Assembly: GCF_014898055.3 (NCBI RefSeq)
Contig: NW_023603184.1
Location: forward strand, 150,726,149-150,790,148
Direction: 5' to 3'
From: Talpa occidentalis
Lineage: Eukaryota > Chordata > Mammalia > Eulipotyphla > Talpidae
Length of the DNA: 64,000 nt
Shown here: positions 21,501 to 34,083 of the stretch, piece after piece
Numbering within the stretch: the first letter of the stretch is position 1
How the letters are laid out: the number at the start of each line of letters is the position of its first letter
Notes under the pieces: generated by a model
What the model was told of the DNA's origin: nothing
Seen by the model: the letters and a program-made list of their open reading frames with translations, nothing else
Databases searched by the model: none
Position numbers and translations under genes: made by a program

Positions 21501-24500
21501 TTCCTGCCGGAACATGTGCTGTGGGCAGATGTGCAGGCCCGGGCGGCGCCACCAGCCCTCGGTGACGGCGTGTGACTGTGTCTGCCAGGCTCAGGGCCTG
21601 GCACCAGCCCCGCGGGCCCAGGTGTGTCCGCGTGCGTGCGGGAGCGGCGTCTCTCGCGTCCTCAGGCAGATGCGTGGGGCTGCTCACTGCATTAGCAGGG
21701 CCCTGAACGCCCTCTGCTGGGCCTGCAGCACCTGCTTCCAGCTTGACGCGTCTTTTCCTTGTGTGATTTCACGTCAGGAAGAAGGGGCTCTAGAGCCAGC
21801 GAGAATAGTCTTTCCCCCGAGAAAGAACGTAACTCCTCCTACAGCAAGGTTAAGAAGGAGCGTCCCGTGAAGCCGCTGGGTAAGGCCGCGGGGCCCGCAG
21901 GGCGGGGTCGAGGCTCCCGTTGCCAGCCCCCTCCCCTGTGAGCGCCCGGGCAAGGTGGCCGCAGGGGCCGGCCGGCTCGTGGCCCTGGCCCGGCCTGTGG
22001 CTAGTGGGAGCCGGGCAGTGGGCACAGGCCACACCAGAGCCAGGGCCGCCCCAGGCATGGGCCCTGAGCCCGCCGCGGGCTGACCGTCCACTGCAGGTGC
22101 ATGGCTGCCTGCCCTCCAGAGGTGCAGCCCGAGGGGGAGACGCGGTCAGGGCTGCCGCGGTCACCTCAGTCGGCCTGGAGGCTCTCAAAGGAAGAAGCCT
22201 GGAGCTGTGGGAGGGCTGGGAGCCCAGGACAGCTGGCTGGGCGTGGAGAGGGTGCCGGGAGGAGGCCAGTGAGTGGGCAGCTGGTGCTGCTGGGACGCCG
22301 CTGCCTTCTCAGGGAGGGGGGCTCAGTGTCCTTTCGGGAGCAAGATGGGGTGACGTGTGTTTCGAAGCTGCCCCGCTAGGAACTGCAGAGCGATGTGGCT
22401 GGGCGGCCGCGGTGCCTCTGGTGAGGGGCCATGGCCGGGGTTCACTGCCAGCTCAGGGCGGGCCAGGAAAGTGCGGGGGTGCTGGTGGGGAAGGAGGGGC
22501 TGGAAGCAGATGGCCCCCCAAGGGGGCTTGGGGAAGCCGGCTGGTGGCAGGGGCGGCTCCTGGCCTTGGTCTGCACCTGGGAAACGGCCGGGAAGAGAGG
22601 TGCGGGGCCGGCTGGGCGTGGGCCCAGAGTCCAGGGTGGGGGCTGCAGACGTGGAAGGTGAAAACCAGCACAGCCCAGTGGGAGGAGACGAGGGCGGTGA
22701 GGGAGCGAGTGGGACCCCTTGATGACGAGGGTGTCATAAGCCCCGTAAGTCCCAGGGACCAGATGCCCACACCTTGGCGAGTTTTAATCTGTTGTTAACT
22801 ATTTCACGTCAGGAAGAAAGGAGGAAAATATTTCAGCTAAAATTTTAGACTCCGTAGCCTCTGGACTAAGTAATGAACCAGATCAGGAAGCGACACCTTC
22901 AGAAATTGGTAAGAAAATGCGCGCGCTGGTTAAATCCCTCTGTGCGCTGGCGTGAGCCTGCGCAGCGCCCGGCCGGTGGCCGTGGACTGGACGTTGCTCT
23001 GACTCCGTCGCCCTCAGGGGCTGGCCGGCCGCGAGCGGGCCGAGGGCGCCACCTGCTGGGGTAGTTGGCCGACTTACGGCCGGGATGCCCGCTCAGCGCT
23101 CGGCTCACCTGCCGGGCCTTCCCTCGGGCCTGGGCCTAGCGCTGTCTTCCTCTCCCGGCCGGCGTCTCGGATCCGCGGCTGGCTAGAGGGTGATTCGCGC
23201 CCCCACCCGTCCGCTGCGTGGTCTTGAGAACGCGCTGGGCAGGAGCTGGCCGCCGGGCGGTGTACACAGGCCTCTTGCAGGCTCGCCCTGCCACACAGGC
23301 CCTGGCTGTGCTCAGGGACGGTGGACTCCTTGGGGGCCCCCGAGGAGCAAGACGGCATCAGTCTTGCTCTGGGGAAAAATAGTCCCTTTCTCGGCCAACC
23401 TCGCCTCACGTCTGCGGGGCTGCCACAGATCGGAGCCTGGCCGGGGGTGACCTGCACATCCCCCGCGAGTCAGGAGGGCCTGTGCGTGGGCTTCCTGCCC
23501 CGGGTGGCCCCAGATGGGCAACGTGAAGGGGCCTGTCCATCTAAGCCTGTCGGTCAGGTTAGGGGGGAGGTGGGCAGCGGAGGCAAACCAGCGGGCGGGG
23601 CATCCTCGCAGCCCTGCACCCCGTCCATAGGCGGGCCCCCTCTCCTGCCTCCGCCAGCCTGAGCAAGGGGTGTCCTCAGAGCCACTGCCCTCACTGGTCA
23701 CTGGGGCACCAGCCGCCAGCGTCAGTGTGACCCGCGACTGTCCCGCCTGCTTAAGGACTGACCAGCAGCTGGTTCCCGGGGCGCGGGGCCTGGCTGCGGG
23801 CTAGTGCAGGTGCAGCTAGCGCCACCTGCTGGCCACGAGCGGTCATGCACACGGTCCTGAGGTCCCACGGCCCCGCCCCCTGGGGTCCTGTGGCCCCTGC
23901 ACCCCAGATCCCTGCCACCCCCGGGACCCTGCCCCCTGGGGCCCTGCCTCCCCGCCGCCCCCAGAGTCCCTGCCGCCACGTCACACCAGGCACACGTGTC
24001 TTCTTGCGCAGGTGGTCACTTGGCTTGGAATTTGGGGTTTGTCACGGTTCAGCTTCTCGGTTGAGTGTGATGTGCAGGTGGGTGCCCTGGGAAGGCACCT
24101 CCCCCCGTTCACGCAGCGCCCCACCCCGGTCTGCCTCAGGCTCTCCAGAACCACACTGGCCTTTGCTGTGCCCCTGGGGCGGGCAGGACTCAGCTGGGGG
24201 TTTACCCGCGTCTTCCCCCGTGCGGGACTCCCGAAGGACTCGAGTCCCGCAGTTTGTGGCCTCCCCGTCCGAGGCCTGCACACGCTGTCCCGGCTCTCTG
24301 CCTCCCTGCCGGCCTCCGAGCCCGGCACCCTGTCATGCCTGCAGCCGTGCTCTTACGAGACACTCAGTGCGTGTTGAATACAGAACACAGAGCAAAAGGG
24401 GTGCCCCTGCGTGTTCCCGGCCTGGCCGTGCCGCCCGAATCCTGGCTCCCACGGCGGCTGAGACCCAGACGGGGCCATCGCATCCGAGAGCCTTCATTCT

Positions 24501-27500
24501 GCCAGGGCCGGGTCCCTGCACGGTGAACACGTGTGTTGCCCTTTTTCACTCTTTCGCTTTTTGAATCCAGAATGAGTCCCCCCCTTTTATTCCTGGGCCT
24601 TGACTGTCTGGGATCAGCTGCTGGTCTCTGGAACTTTTTGCCTTCTGGGTCTGGACTTGTCTGCTGTTTCCTGGGGGGTGTTTTGTTTACCCCCTTCTGT
24701 TGGATCAAATGCCTGAGCAGACGGGCTGGGTGAGCCCCTCGCTTGTGCTGTGCCCCGTCCCCCCTCGCTTTCGTTGCCTGTGTGGACACTCGGCTCTGGC
24801 CGCAGCCTGTGGTGCATGGGCCGGGCGGGGAGCTGCTCGCGTGGCCGTGGGCTGTGCTGTGGCCGCTGGGTTCCAGGGACGGTCACTGCCCAAGGGTGGC
24901 CCTCAGCCAGCCTGGCACGGTGCTTCCGCGTCTGCTCCTAGTCTTGCCAGCCCCCCCCCCCAAGGGGCAGGCTGGGCACAGGGAGGGAGGAACCCACCCA
25001 GGGCAGAGGCTGGGGGGTGGGCTGCCTGCGGCCACCATCCCTACAGGCTCACCACGGCTGGCAGCGTGGACACAGCGTGGAGCCTCTGATTGTGCATCGT
25101 CTGCTCTTGACAGCGGGCGTTGACCTTGGCAGCGGCTGACCCGCCCTCGGTGGCAGGTTTGTGGAGACTCTCAGGGTGCAGACTCTCGAGCGTGCTGTGC
25201 GTGCTTGGCTCAGTGGGCGCATGCTCACGGACAGACTAGGATGGGCCTGGGCTGTGGCCTCGAGCTGTGCCGGCGAGTGGCGCTCCGGGGTGTTCTCCGT
25301 GCGGGTCTGCCGGGCGCGGGTCTGCCGGGCGCAGGAGATGCCGGCTTGCGCCGATGCCCACGTCCAGATTTGCCTTCGAACCCACTGTCTCCCGGGGCCT
25401 GTGGGCGTCCTCTGTAAAGCCCGGACCACCAGCTGCTCGGGTGAAGCCGTTGAAGGCAGCGCTGCCCTCACAGGGGGCGAACGTTTTCCTTAGGGAATTG
25501 CACGTCATCTGCCTGATCTAGCTCTGTGACGCGAGTCAGCCGAGGTTTGATGGTTGGTGACGGACCGAGGGGGATGGACGTGTTCGTTTGAACGCTTTTA
25601 AGAAACTCTAAGATTGCGTTTCAAGAAAGGGGACCTTTTCCCAACTTTATTTTTGGCCCCCACTTCTCTCTGGGCTGGGTCCTCCACGGTGGAGCCCCCC
25701 GCTGCTCACAGTCTGCGCTCCCCACCCCCGAGCCACGGCGGGCGTCCCGGTGCTGTCCTCGGTCGGCCCCGCGTGCCCTCCAGGGGCGGGCAGCCTGGGG
25801 AGCCCCCGATGACGGGCGCTGACCTTGTGGCCAGGGGGCGCCGCCCTCCAATGGCCAGCCCTGCTGACTTGCTTCAAACTGTCTCACGTCAGGAGCACAG
25901 GCCGCGGCTGCTAGCTCCGCTAGTGTCCCAGAGGAGAGCGCGAGTAGTGTGTGGCGAGAGCGCCTCAAGCCAGAGGCCACAGTGACACAGAAAGGTAAGC
26001 GGCGCCTGCCCCGCCGCGGCGCCGGGACCTCCGGGCGGGCCCTCAGCCCGTGTGGCCGGTGACGCCCCCTCCCTCCCCGGGGCTGGAGTGCTGCCGGCAC
26101 ACGGCTCAGGCCCCCCGTACCCACGATAGTGCCCGATGGCAGCCTGGCCTGGCTGGGAGGGCTGACGTCACATCCAGGCGGGTCTTCTGAGCCGCGCAGC
26201 GCCCGCCTGCTGTCCCCGCGGAGGCCCTCGGTCTCAGTGCCCGCCGGGGCCTTAGTGGATCTGAGGCAGGTTTTCTCTCGGCGTGATTTTCCTTGTCGTG
26301 CAGAGGAAATGCTGGTGAAACACACATCCAGCCTCTGTGTCCTGGGGCCCAGGCAGGCCCAGGGTCGGCCCCTGCTGCGGGCTGGCCGGGGGCAGCCAAG
26401 TGAGGGCGGCTGTCTGTCGGCTCGGCCGGCCAAGTGCTTATGGGTGGCCGCCGGGGCACGGGTGCCACAGAGGTGGCTGGGCTGGTGCAGGGGGAGGCGT
26501 GGGAGGGAGGACTTTGGGGGCAGTGGTGGCCCCGACTGGCGTGTCTGGGAGGACCTGTGTCTGCAGGCACCCTCCGCTGGTGACGGGTTCCACACAGGCG
26601 GGTGCGTGGGGGCCCCATGGGTAGGGCTGGAGTCTGTGGGGGCACATTTGTCCTTGTCCTGGGCACCGTCCAGGCCTCTGCCCTTCTGTGCACGTGAGCG
26701 TCTGCAGTGTGGGAATGAAGGCCCCGCGGTTTCCGACCCACCCACTGTGCTTCTGCTCGGCTGCTGTGCCCCCAGTCACGTTTGTTTCCAGAAGCAGCAG
26801 GGTCCCGGGAGGACGCGCCTGGGCAGCAGGAGGCCTGCTCCTTATTGGCCACAAGGAGAACCCCGAGTGTGCGGGGTCCCGAGGCCTGGTGGTAGCTCGG
26901 AACCGCTCCCGGCCACCCACCTCCGGCCCCTGGGAGCCGTGCTGCATCACCCGCAACACAGGCGCTCTGGGCCCTGCTCCCTGTCTCCCTGGGGTGACAC
27001 TTCACCCGTCCCGACTGTTCTTTGTCTTTTTTGTCTTTGAGAACAACTGGGCAGGAGGGAGCTGGCGGAGGCCCGGGAGGAGAGGCCACTCCCCTGGCAG
27101 CCCGCTCTGCTCCTCTGGTGTCCAGAGTTTGACGGGCAAAAACTAACTTTCTTGGGCCTCCCTGGTGGCGCAGCGGGTTGAACGCTGCGCTGTGGAGCTG
27201 TCTGCAGCCTCTGCAGCGGCAGTTCGATCCCGGCCGGCCAGGGAGCTACCCACATGGCACAGCAGACCCCTCCTGTCTCCCCGCTGCTCCCCTCAGCAGT
27301 GGATTTCTGTCCATCTGCCTGTTCTGCTCCCCGCTCTGTCCCTGTGGAATCCTCTCACCCCCACACCTCTGGCCTGTGCCTCAGCTCTTGTATAAAAACA
27401 AATAAATCTTTAACAAAAACAAAAAACAATAAAACTAACTTTCTCATGTGCTTTTCCTTTCAGGAGACTCACCCAGCGACGCAGGTGAGGACGGGCCCCT

Positions 27501-30500
27501 TGCTGTGCTGGGGAATGGCGGGCGTGCAGACCGGGCCGGTGTGCAGACTTGGGTGGGCGTGCAGACTCTGGCGGGCGTGCAGACCGGGCGGGCGTGCAGA
27601 CTCGGGCGGGCGTGCAGACCGGGCGGGCGTGCAGACCGGGCAGGCGTGCAGATCGGGCAGGCGTGCAGATCGGGCGGGCGTGCAGACACAGACACCTTGT
27701 GTTAGTGAAAGCGACTCACCTTAAGAAGGGCCTTCACGCCAGCGTCTCCCTCGACCGCGGGCTCCGTGAACGCGGCTCTCCAGATCCCCCGTCTCGCGCG
27801 GGTTTCCAGTGTCTAAGTTGGAATTTCTCCTCGCTGTTTCCTGAAGCGTGAGAAGCCCTTTCATTTCACATCGTGGAGCAAGTTCACGTGTCCCGCTCTT
27901 TGGGGCTGATCCAACCTTTTTCTCAAATTGAAGAGAGCAGTTATCCAGGTCCCGGCACGGGCGCGCAGAGGCCTGGCGGGGGTTCCCGGCGCGGAGACGT
28001 GGGAACAGGCGGCGGGGGCACGAGTGACGGCGGAGCCCGCCCGGCCCGCACGCGCCTCCCTCCTGCCCGGGCTGTCCCCAGGGGCTTGGCAGGGAGGTCG
28101 CGTGTTCCCCTGGGGTGTTCCCTGCGCTGACCAGCATTTGTGCTCCTTCCTTTGCGGGCCACGGCTGCATGGTCACCTCCAGAAGGAGAAGCCGGCCCCC
28201 CCGCCCAGGAGAAGTCTGAGGCATCAGAGAGGTCTGAGCCCCCGAACGAGCTGTCCCCCAGCATCAGGTCCGTGCTCACCCCAGCCCCCGCGCCTGCCTC
28301 CTGGCTCCAGCTCCGCTCTGGGGAAGCATCTGTCCAGGGAAAGCGAAGCCCCCATGGGCTCTCCCTTGTGGGGCCCCCACCGTGGGCTGTCCCCTGGTCC
28401 CCCCCATGGGCTTTCCCCTGCCCCCCGTGGGCTCTCCCCGTTGGACCCCACTCCCTGCAGGCTGTCCCCTGGGGGAGGCTGCCTGGAGTGCGCTGGCGAG
28501 GTGGGAGGTGCCGCGGGGCAGGGACGCATGGAGTCTGGACTGTGGCCGGTCGCTCTGCTGGGCACCCCCAGTCAGTCAGCGCACGCCGGAGCGTGGCCGC
28601 TTTGGAGCTTGCTGGGTGCCAGGTGGCCTCGGCCTGCGCCACTGCCCGGGGTGCGGGCGGGCTGGGAGGCGGCGTGGCGGGAGCCTGTGCTGCCTGCTCT
28701 GCTGGACCCGTGGCTCACGCACCTGTTTCACTTTTCCACCGTTTGGGCCCAGAAGACTCCCTCGGCCCGGGAGTGCGAGACCGGCCCCGCCCCGGGTCAA
28801 GCGACAGGAGAGCGTGGAGGCGCTGGCCGTGGACAGGTGAGGCGGCTCCTCGGGCGGGCGGGGGTGGGGGGCTGCGGGGCGGTCAGCACGGGGGTGCGGG
28901 TGGGGCCGTCCCTGGCAGCCCCCGCAGGGAGGCCTGGAGAAGTGGGCGCGCGGCCGGGCTTACGGCGGTGGTGTGGCCGTGGGCCCCGGGTCTGGCCGGG
29001 TGGGCTGTGGGGCCGGCTGCCGCGGCTGGGACCAGGTGACCGGGGTGTGGGCAGGTGATCGGGAGGATCGATGCTCAGCCCTCAGCCCTCAAGGGCCCGG
29101 CGCAGTGGCCGGAGCCAGGGTGCAGCGGGCAGGGGGCAGGCGTCCCGGCAGTGACGGGGCAAGGGGGGGCAGCCCGAAGCCTGGAGATTCAGCGTCGCGG
29201 GGGGCCACGGTGAGCACGGAGGCGTTGCCCGCCCTGCTGGCGGGGGTGAAGGGCTTCCGAGGTGGGGAGGGCACATGGAAGGTGTCAGGAGGTGGGATGT
29301 GGGCCAGAGGGTGTGAGAGCATGGCCCAAGGGGACCGGGCATCCGGGGCTACCAGTGCACTTGGGGTGAAGGGCAGGATGAGGCCGGTGGACTGAGGACA
29401 GTCGTGAGGGCCTGGTGATGGGGCTGGTGGGGGGGACTGGCCCTGAGTGATGATGGGACCTAGTGGAGAGGTGTGGGGTGAGGCCTCGGTTGGGGTGGAG
29501 GACAGGGTAGAGGCCGGGGCCCCAGGAGGCGCTGTGATCCCATGTGAGGCTGAGGCCCTGCGGCGCCACCTGGTCACTGCAGCCCTGGGGGTCACGACCT
29601 GGGAGAACTGGCCCTCTGGGAGGGCAGCAGGTGAAGGGCCGGTCTCCCTGAGGGCCTGACCAGGGCAGGGGCTGCTTTGAGGGCTGTTGAGGTGGACACA
29701 GCAAGAGGGTGGGGCAGGAGGGAGGCTAGAGCAGGCGGGCCGGGGGCCCTCGGCCTCCTGTCCACTGCGCCTGCGCTGCGCTGTCCCTGGGCTGGCCGGG
29801 CGGGCCTGCTCGGGTGACTGTGGATGGCCCTGGGTGCAGGGGCAGGCGGCGTGCATTGGCCCTTCTGCCCAGGCGCGTCCCTCTGTCCAGGGCGGGGAGC
29901 AGCAAGACTGTCTCCAACGTGATTGTGGACTCGCGGGCCTCCGACGACGAGGACGACGGCCAGTTCGTGGTGGAGGCAGCCCCGCCGCTTGCCGAGGCGC
30001 CGGAGCTCGAGGTGCTCAGCTGGCTGGGCGGGTCCCGCAGACCCCGGGCCGCCCCGCGCGCCCCCTCCCCCCGGCCCCAGGCCCAGCTCGCGCGCGCAGA
30101 TTCTCTCATTTTTCAGTTTTCCGCCCACTTTGTTTCCGCCGCCCCTCTGGTGGGAGGCCCAGGGGCTCGGCCGAGGCTCAGCAGACCTCAGTCTTCCTTT
30201 CTCCCGCTCCCCTCGCTCTCAGGTCCCGGCGGTGGAGCTGGAGGAAGATGAGAAGCACGGTGAGTCCCGGTGTGCGCGTGCGCGCATGTGTGCATGCCGG
30301 GGTGTGTGTGTGCGTGTCTGTTTGTGTGCGCGTGTGTGTGTGCGTGTTTACAGGCCAGGTACAGAGGAGCCCTCCCAGCCGGGCCGGGGGCAGGGCCTGG
30401 ACATGGCACGGCCCCCTCCTGTACCCTTGCTGCCCATCTTTGGGGCGAGGCTGGCCAGGACCGAGGGGCAGGAGCCCCTTTTCTTATCCACACCCTTGCC

Positions 30501-33500
30501 TCGGGGATCCCCAGCCCCTCAGAGCCACAACTCTGTGATGGGGTGTCTTCTTCCCCAGGGCTGCGCCTCCGCACGCTCTGCGCCGGGTCCCGCATGCGGC
30601 CCGGTGTCCTCAGAGCGGCGTGGCCTCGCCCTGGCTCTCGGGTCGGGACGGGCTCCTCTGGAGAAGCGCAGCGCAGGCCACCCTTGTCTGTAGGGAAACA
30701 GCTGCTCCTTAGCATCAGACCCCCGTTTCCCCAGCGTTTCCTGGTGTGTTTGAGTCAAACGCCAGACCAGGCCCTGACGAGGCCCCCCCGGCCCCCGGTC
30801 TCCGTGGAGCATGGCTCGTCCTGCGGCATTTCTCACCTCTGGGCGCCGCCTGTCACCCCCGTGCAGAGCTGTTCTTGCACGTGTTCCGCTCCTGTGGGTT
30901 GAGCAGGACACGGGGTCAGACTCGGGGGCAGAGCAGCAGTAGGTGGGCTGCCTCTGCGCACCACCCCGGGGGTCAGTGGGGCGTCCTGTGGGCGGGGCGG
31001 GGAGGCGCCCCTCGTCCTGCTGGCTTTCATCGGAGTTTGTTCCCTGGCGCCACTGCGCTGAGGAGGGCTCCGGGTCTTTCTGCGGCTGTTTGGTGCCTGT
31101 GACTCTGTGGTGGGCTGTTTCTGACACGTTGCAGTGCTGTTCCTTTTCTTTAAATCCGATCTCTGGTCCTCCACAAAGCTCTGTCCCTTGGGGCACCCCG
31201 CTGCACTCCTGTTGCACGGCCCCGCCCTCCCCATGGCAGCTCCCCGGGACCTCAGCCGAGGGGTCTCCTGGGGCCTTTGACACTCAGGCCCCTTCCTCTC
31301 TGTGACCGAGTCGGGCTCACTCTGCTCCTTTGTGCCCAGAACCTGCCATTTCGCTTGGCCCGGCCGCTGCTGTTCCTGGATTGGCCGCTGTTTCTAGGTG
31401 TTTCTCACAAAAGAAACATGCCCTGGGCTCACCCGGCGCTTCCTGTCGGATCCAGGGCCGGGCCTCTCCTCGGCTCGTCTGCGGCTGGAGGCAGGAGCCT
31501 GGCCTGGTGTGTCTGTTCCTCCCGTAGCGGGTCCCAGAGCGCCCCAGAGCGGCTCCTTGGGGCAGGACTGTGTGTCTGCTGAGGCCCACCCCGCTGCTCT
31601 CCACACTCTGCCGCGTATCGGGCGGGAGTGATTCCTCCCCGGGCTCCGCGTGCAGGGCACGCCTGTCCGCCCGTGCGTTCACTTTCAGCCTTAAGCATCT
31701 GCTGAGCTTCATTCATGTGAGGTGTGGACACGGCTCCCCGGTCCCAGGCGCGGTGTCTTCTGGGTGCGGGGCCACCCTCCCCACCCTGGCCTCCCTCCCT
31801 GCCTTATGCGCCTGTTGTTAAAAAGCCGAGGTAAATGCCGCGTGAGTGTGCTTGTGAGCGTGTGTGCGTGTGAGCCTGCCTGCGTGTCTCCATCCTGCTG
31901 GGCCAGCTTCACGCCGACGCCGCGCAGTCGGTGGCTGACCCTCCCCTGGGGCTCGCGCTCTGGCTGACTCAGCTGGGCACAGCAACATTTTCAGAAAAGG
32001 CTTTTTCTTCCCCCACGGGCAACTCCCATTTTTCGTTGAAGACTCTTGTCCCAAAGTAAGAAGCGCTGCTCCTCGGAAGAGCTGGAAGTTCTCTGTGTGT
32101 CCCGTCGGTGGCCATCGCTCTGAGTGTCGCCGTGCACTTCTGAAACTTGGGCGCGGGAGAGAAACCTGCTTCTTTTCTAAGGTGCTCAAGGAGACGATTT
32201 CCTTGAAACACCTGGGGCAGGTGCCCGCTGGTCTGTCCTAGGCTGTCTTTCCTGCAGTCAGCGGCCGCGAGGCGGCTCTCAGCACAGAAAGAGCAAGCGC
32301 AGCGCCTGCACCCCCGCCACGCGCCCATTTAGGATGCTTGATCGTAGGGCAGAGAATCACTTTAACACAAACCCACTGTTTTCAACAGGAGGACTTGTCC
32401 AAAAAATCCTGGAGACCAAGAAAGATTACGAGAAGTCGCAGCAGCCACCCACTCCCGGCGGGAAGGTACCAGCGCCGTTTCTTGAAAAGCCTTAGCTGCG
32501 TCCTTAGAGGCGATGACCCCGGTGTCCGCCGGAGGGTGTAGACACCTGGCCCCTTTGACCGGGAGGGTGGAGACTCGGGAATCCCGGGGCACCCGCCACC
32601 CTGGCCCACAGCCTGTGCGGGGAGGGGCGGCGTGTCCCTTGAGGGCTCAGGGCCCCTCGGCCCTCGCCCCTCCCGGCCCTGCTGGCAGAGTGGGCAGGCT
32701 GACCCCCAGCCCTTGTGGATGGTGAGATGTCCAGAGGGCATGTGCCGTGTGACCTGGGCACGCGTGTGCCATGGGCCTGCCCCGCCGCCGCAGCCGGGCC
32801 CGCGTGCACCCGCCCTCACGCACACTGGGTTTCCGTGGACGCTTCTAAAAGTACGAGCCTTCGTTTTTGGCTTTTAACAAGACGTCTCTTGGTTTATGAA
32901 CTTTGTTGGTGGCCAACAGTTCCGAAGAGCTCGGTGCAGGCCCTCATGCTCCGGCCCCTGCCCCGCCCCGGTAGATCAGAGGGTCTCTTCTAGACGATTC
33001 TGCTTAGAGTGACCTGGTTTGTCACGAAGAGGTGGCCTGGAGTAGCCACCAAGGAGACCGGGGTGGGGAGACTGAGTCAGAGGAGCCCTGTTAACACCCA
33101 GCACCCCTATCCCTGCCTGCTCTTTGGGGGGCCTCCCGGGTTCCTTGTCCATGGCTGCTGTGGAGCTTGGGGCGTCGTGCTTCGCCCGTGCCTGAGCGTG
33201 GTCCTGGGGTCCCCACGCTCCTGCCGCCCAGACCCGGCCACTGTTCCCGCCAGGCTGGAGCCTGAGTCCCCAGAGCCGCCTCCGAGCACCTGGCAGGGGA
33301 GGGGCCTTTTGACTTCAGCAGATAAAAGGAGAGAATGTGGTGTGAGGGTCCAAACATTCAGTGTGAGTGCTTGGGGGCCTGGGGGGAGGCGGGGGCCTCA
33401 GCCCTGCCCTGGAGGGCATAGACTTGGGGGGGGGGTGAAGTGAAGTCTACACGGAGGGGGCCCGAGGCGCCCCAAGAGTGCGGTATTGTGAGTCAGTGAC

Positions 33501-34048
33501 GGATGAGCGACGTTTCTAAGGGTTAAAAACTGCCGGGCGGGCAGATGTCGTGTTGTGTTTTCAGGTTTTCCCCCCCCCCCCGAAAGATTTATTTATGCAT
33601 GCATGCAAGAGCTGGGGTGCAGGCCAGAGCTGCGGGGGGTGAGAGGATTCACCAGAGACAGAGCGGGGAGCAGAACAGGCAGATTGACCAAAGTCCACTG
33701 CTGAGGGGAGCAGCGGGGAGACAGGAGAGGTCTGCTCGCCATGTGGGTTGCTCCCTGGGGATCGAACTCCTGCTGCGGAGGCTGCGGACAGCTTCATAGT
33801 GTGGTGCTTAACCCCCTGCGCCACCAGGGAGGTCCCCGTTAAGCGTTTTCTTTACCACAATAAAGAGTGTGAAGGATGAAAGGAAGGCACGGGTCGAGAG
33901 CGAGGCAGGGTGCACCCCTGGCGCGCGTCTCAGCTGCCCCTTTCCTTGGCTTGTTGATTACACGCCAGGCTCAAATCGCTGGTCCGAGTTACGTTTTTTT
34001 TTTTTTTTTTTAAATGTTAGCCCCACTTTTTTTTTTTTTTTTAAAGAT

Positions 34049-34083
<35 letters not shown>

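Noticed and set aside
27521..27690. Evenly spaced repeats resembling a CRISPR array
   Set aside because: Head-to-tail 17-18-base VNTR units without spacers in a mammalian intron.
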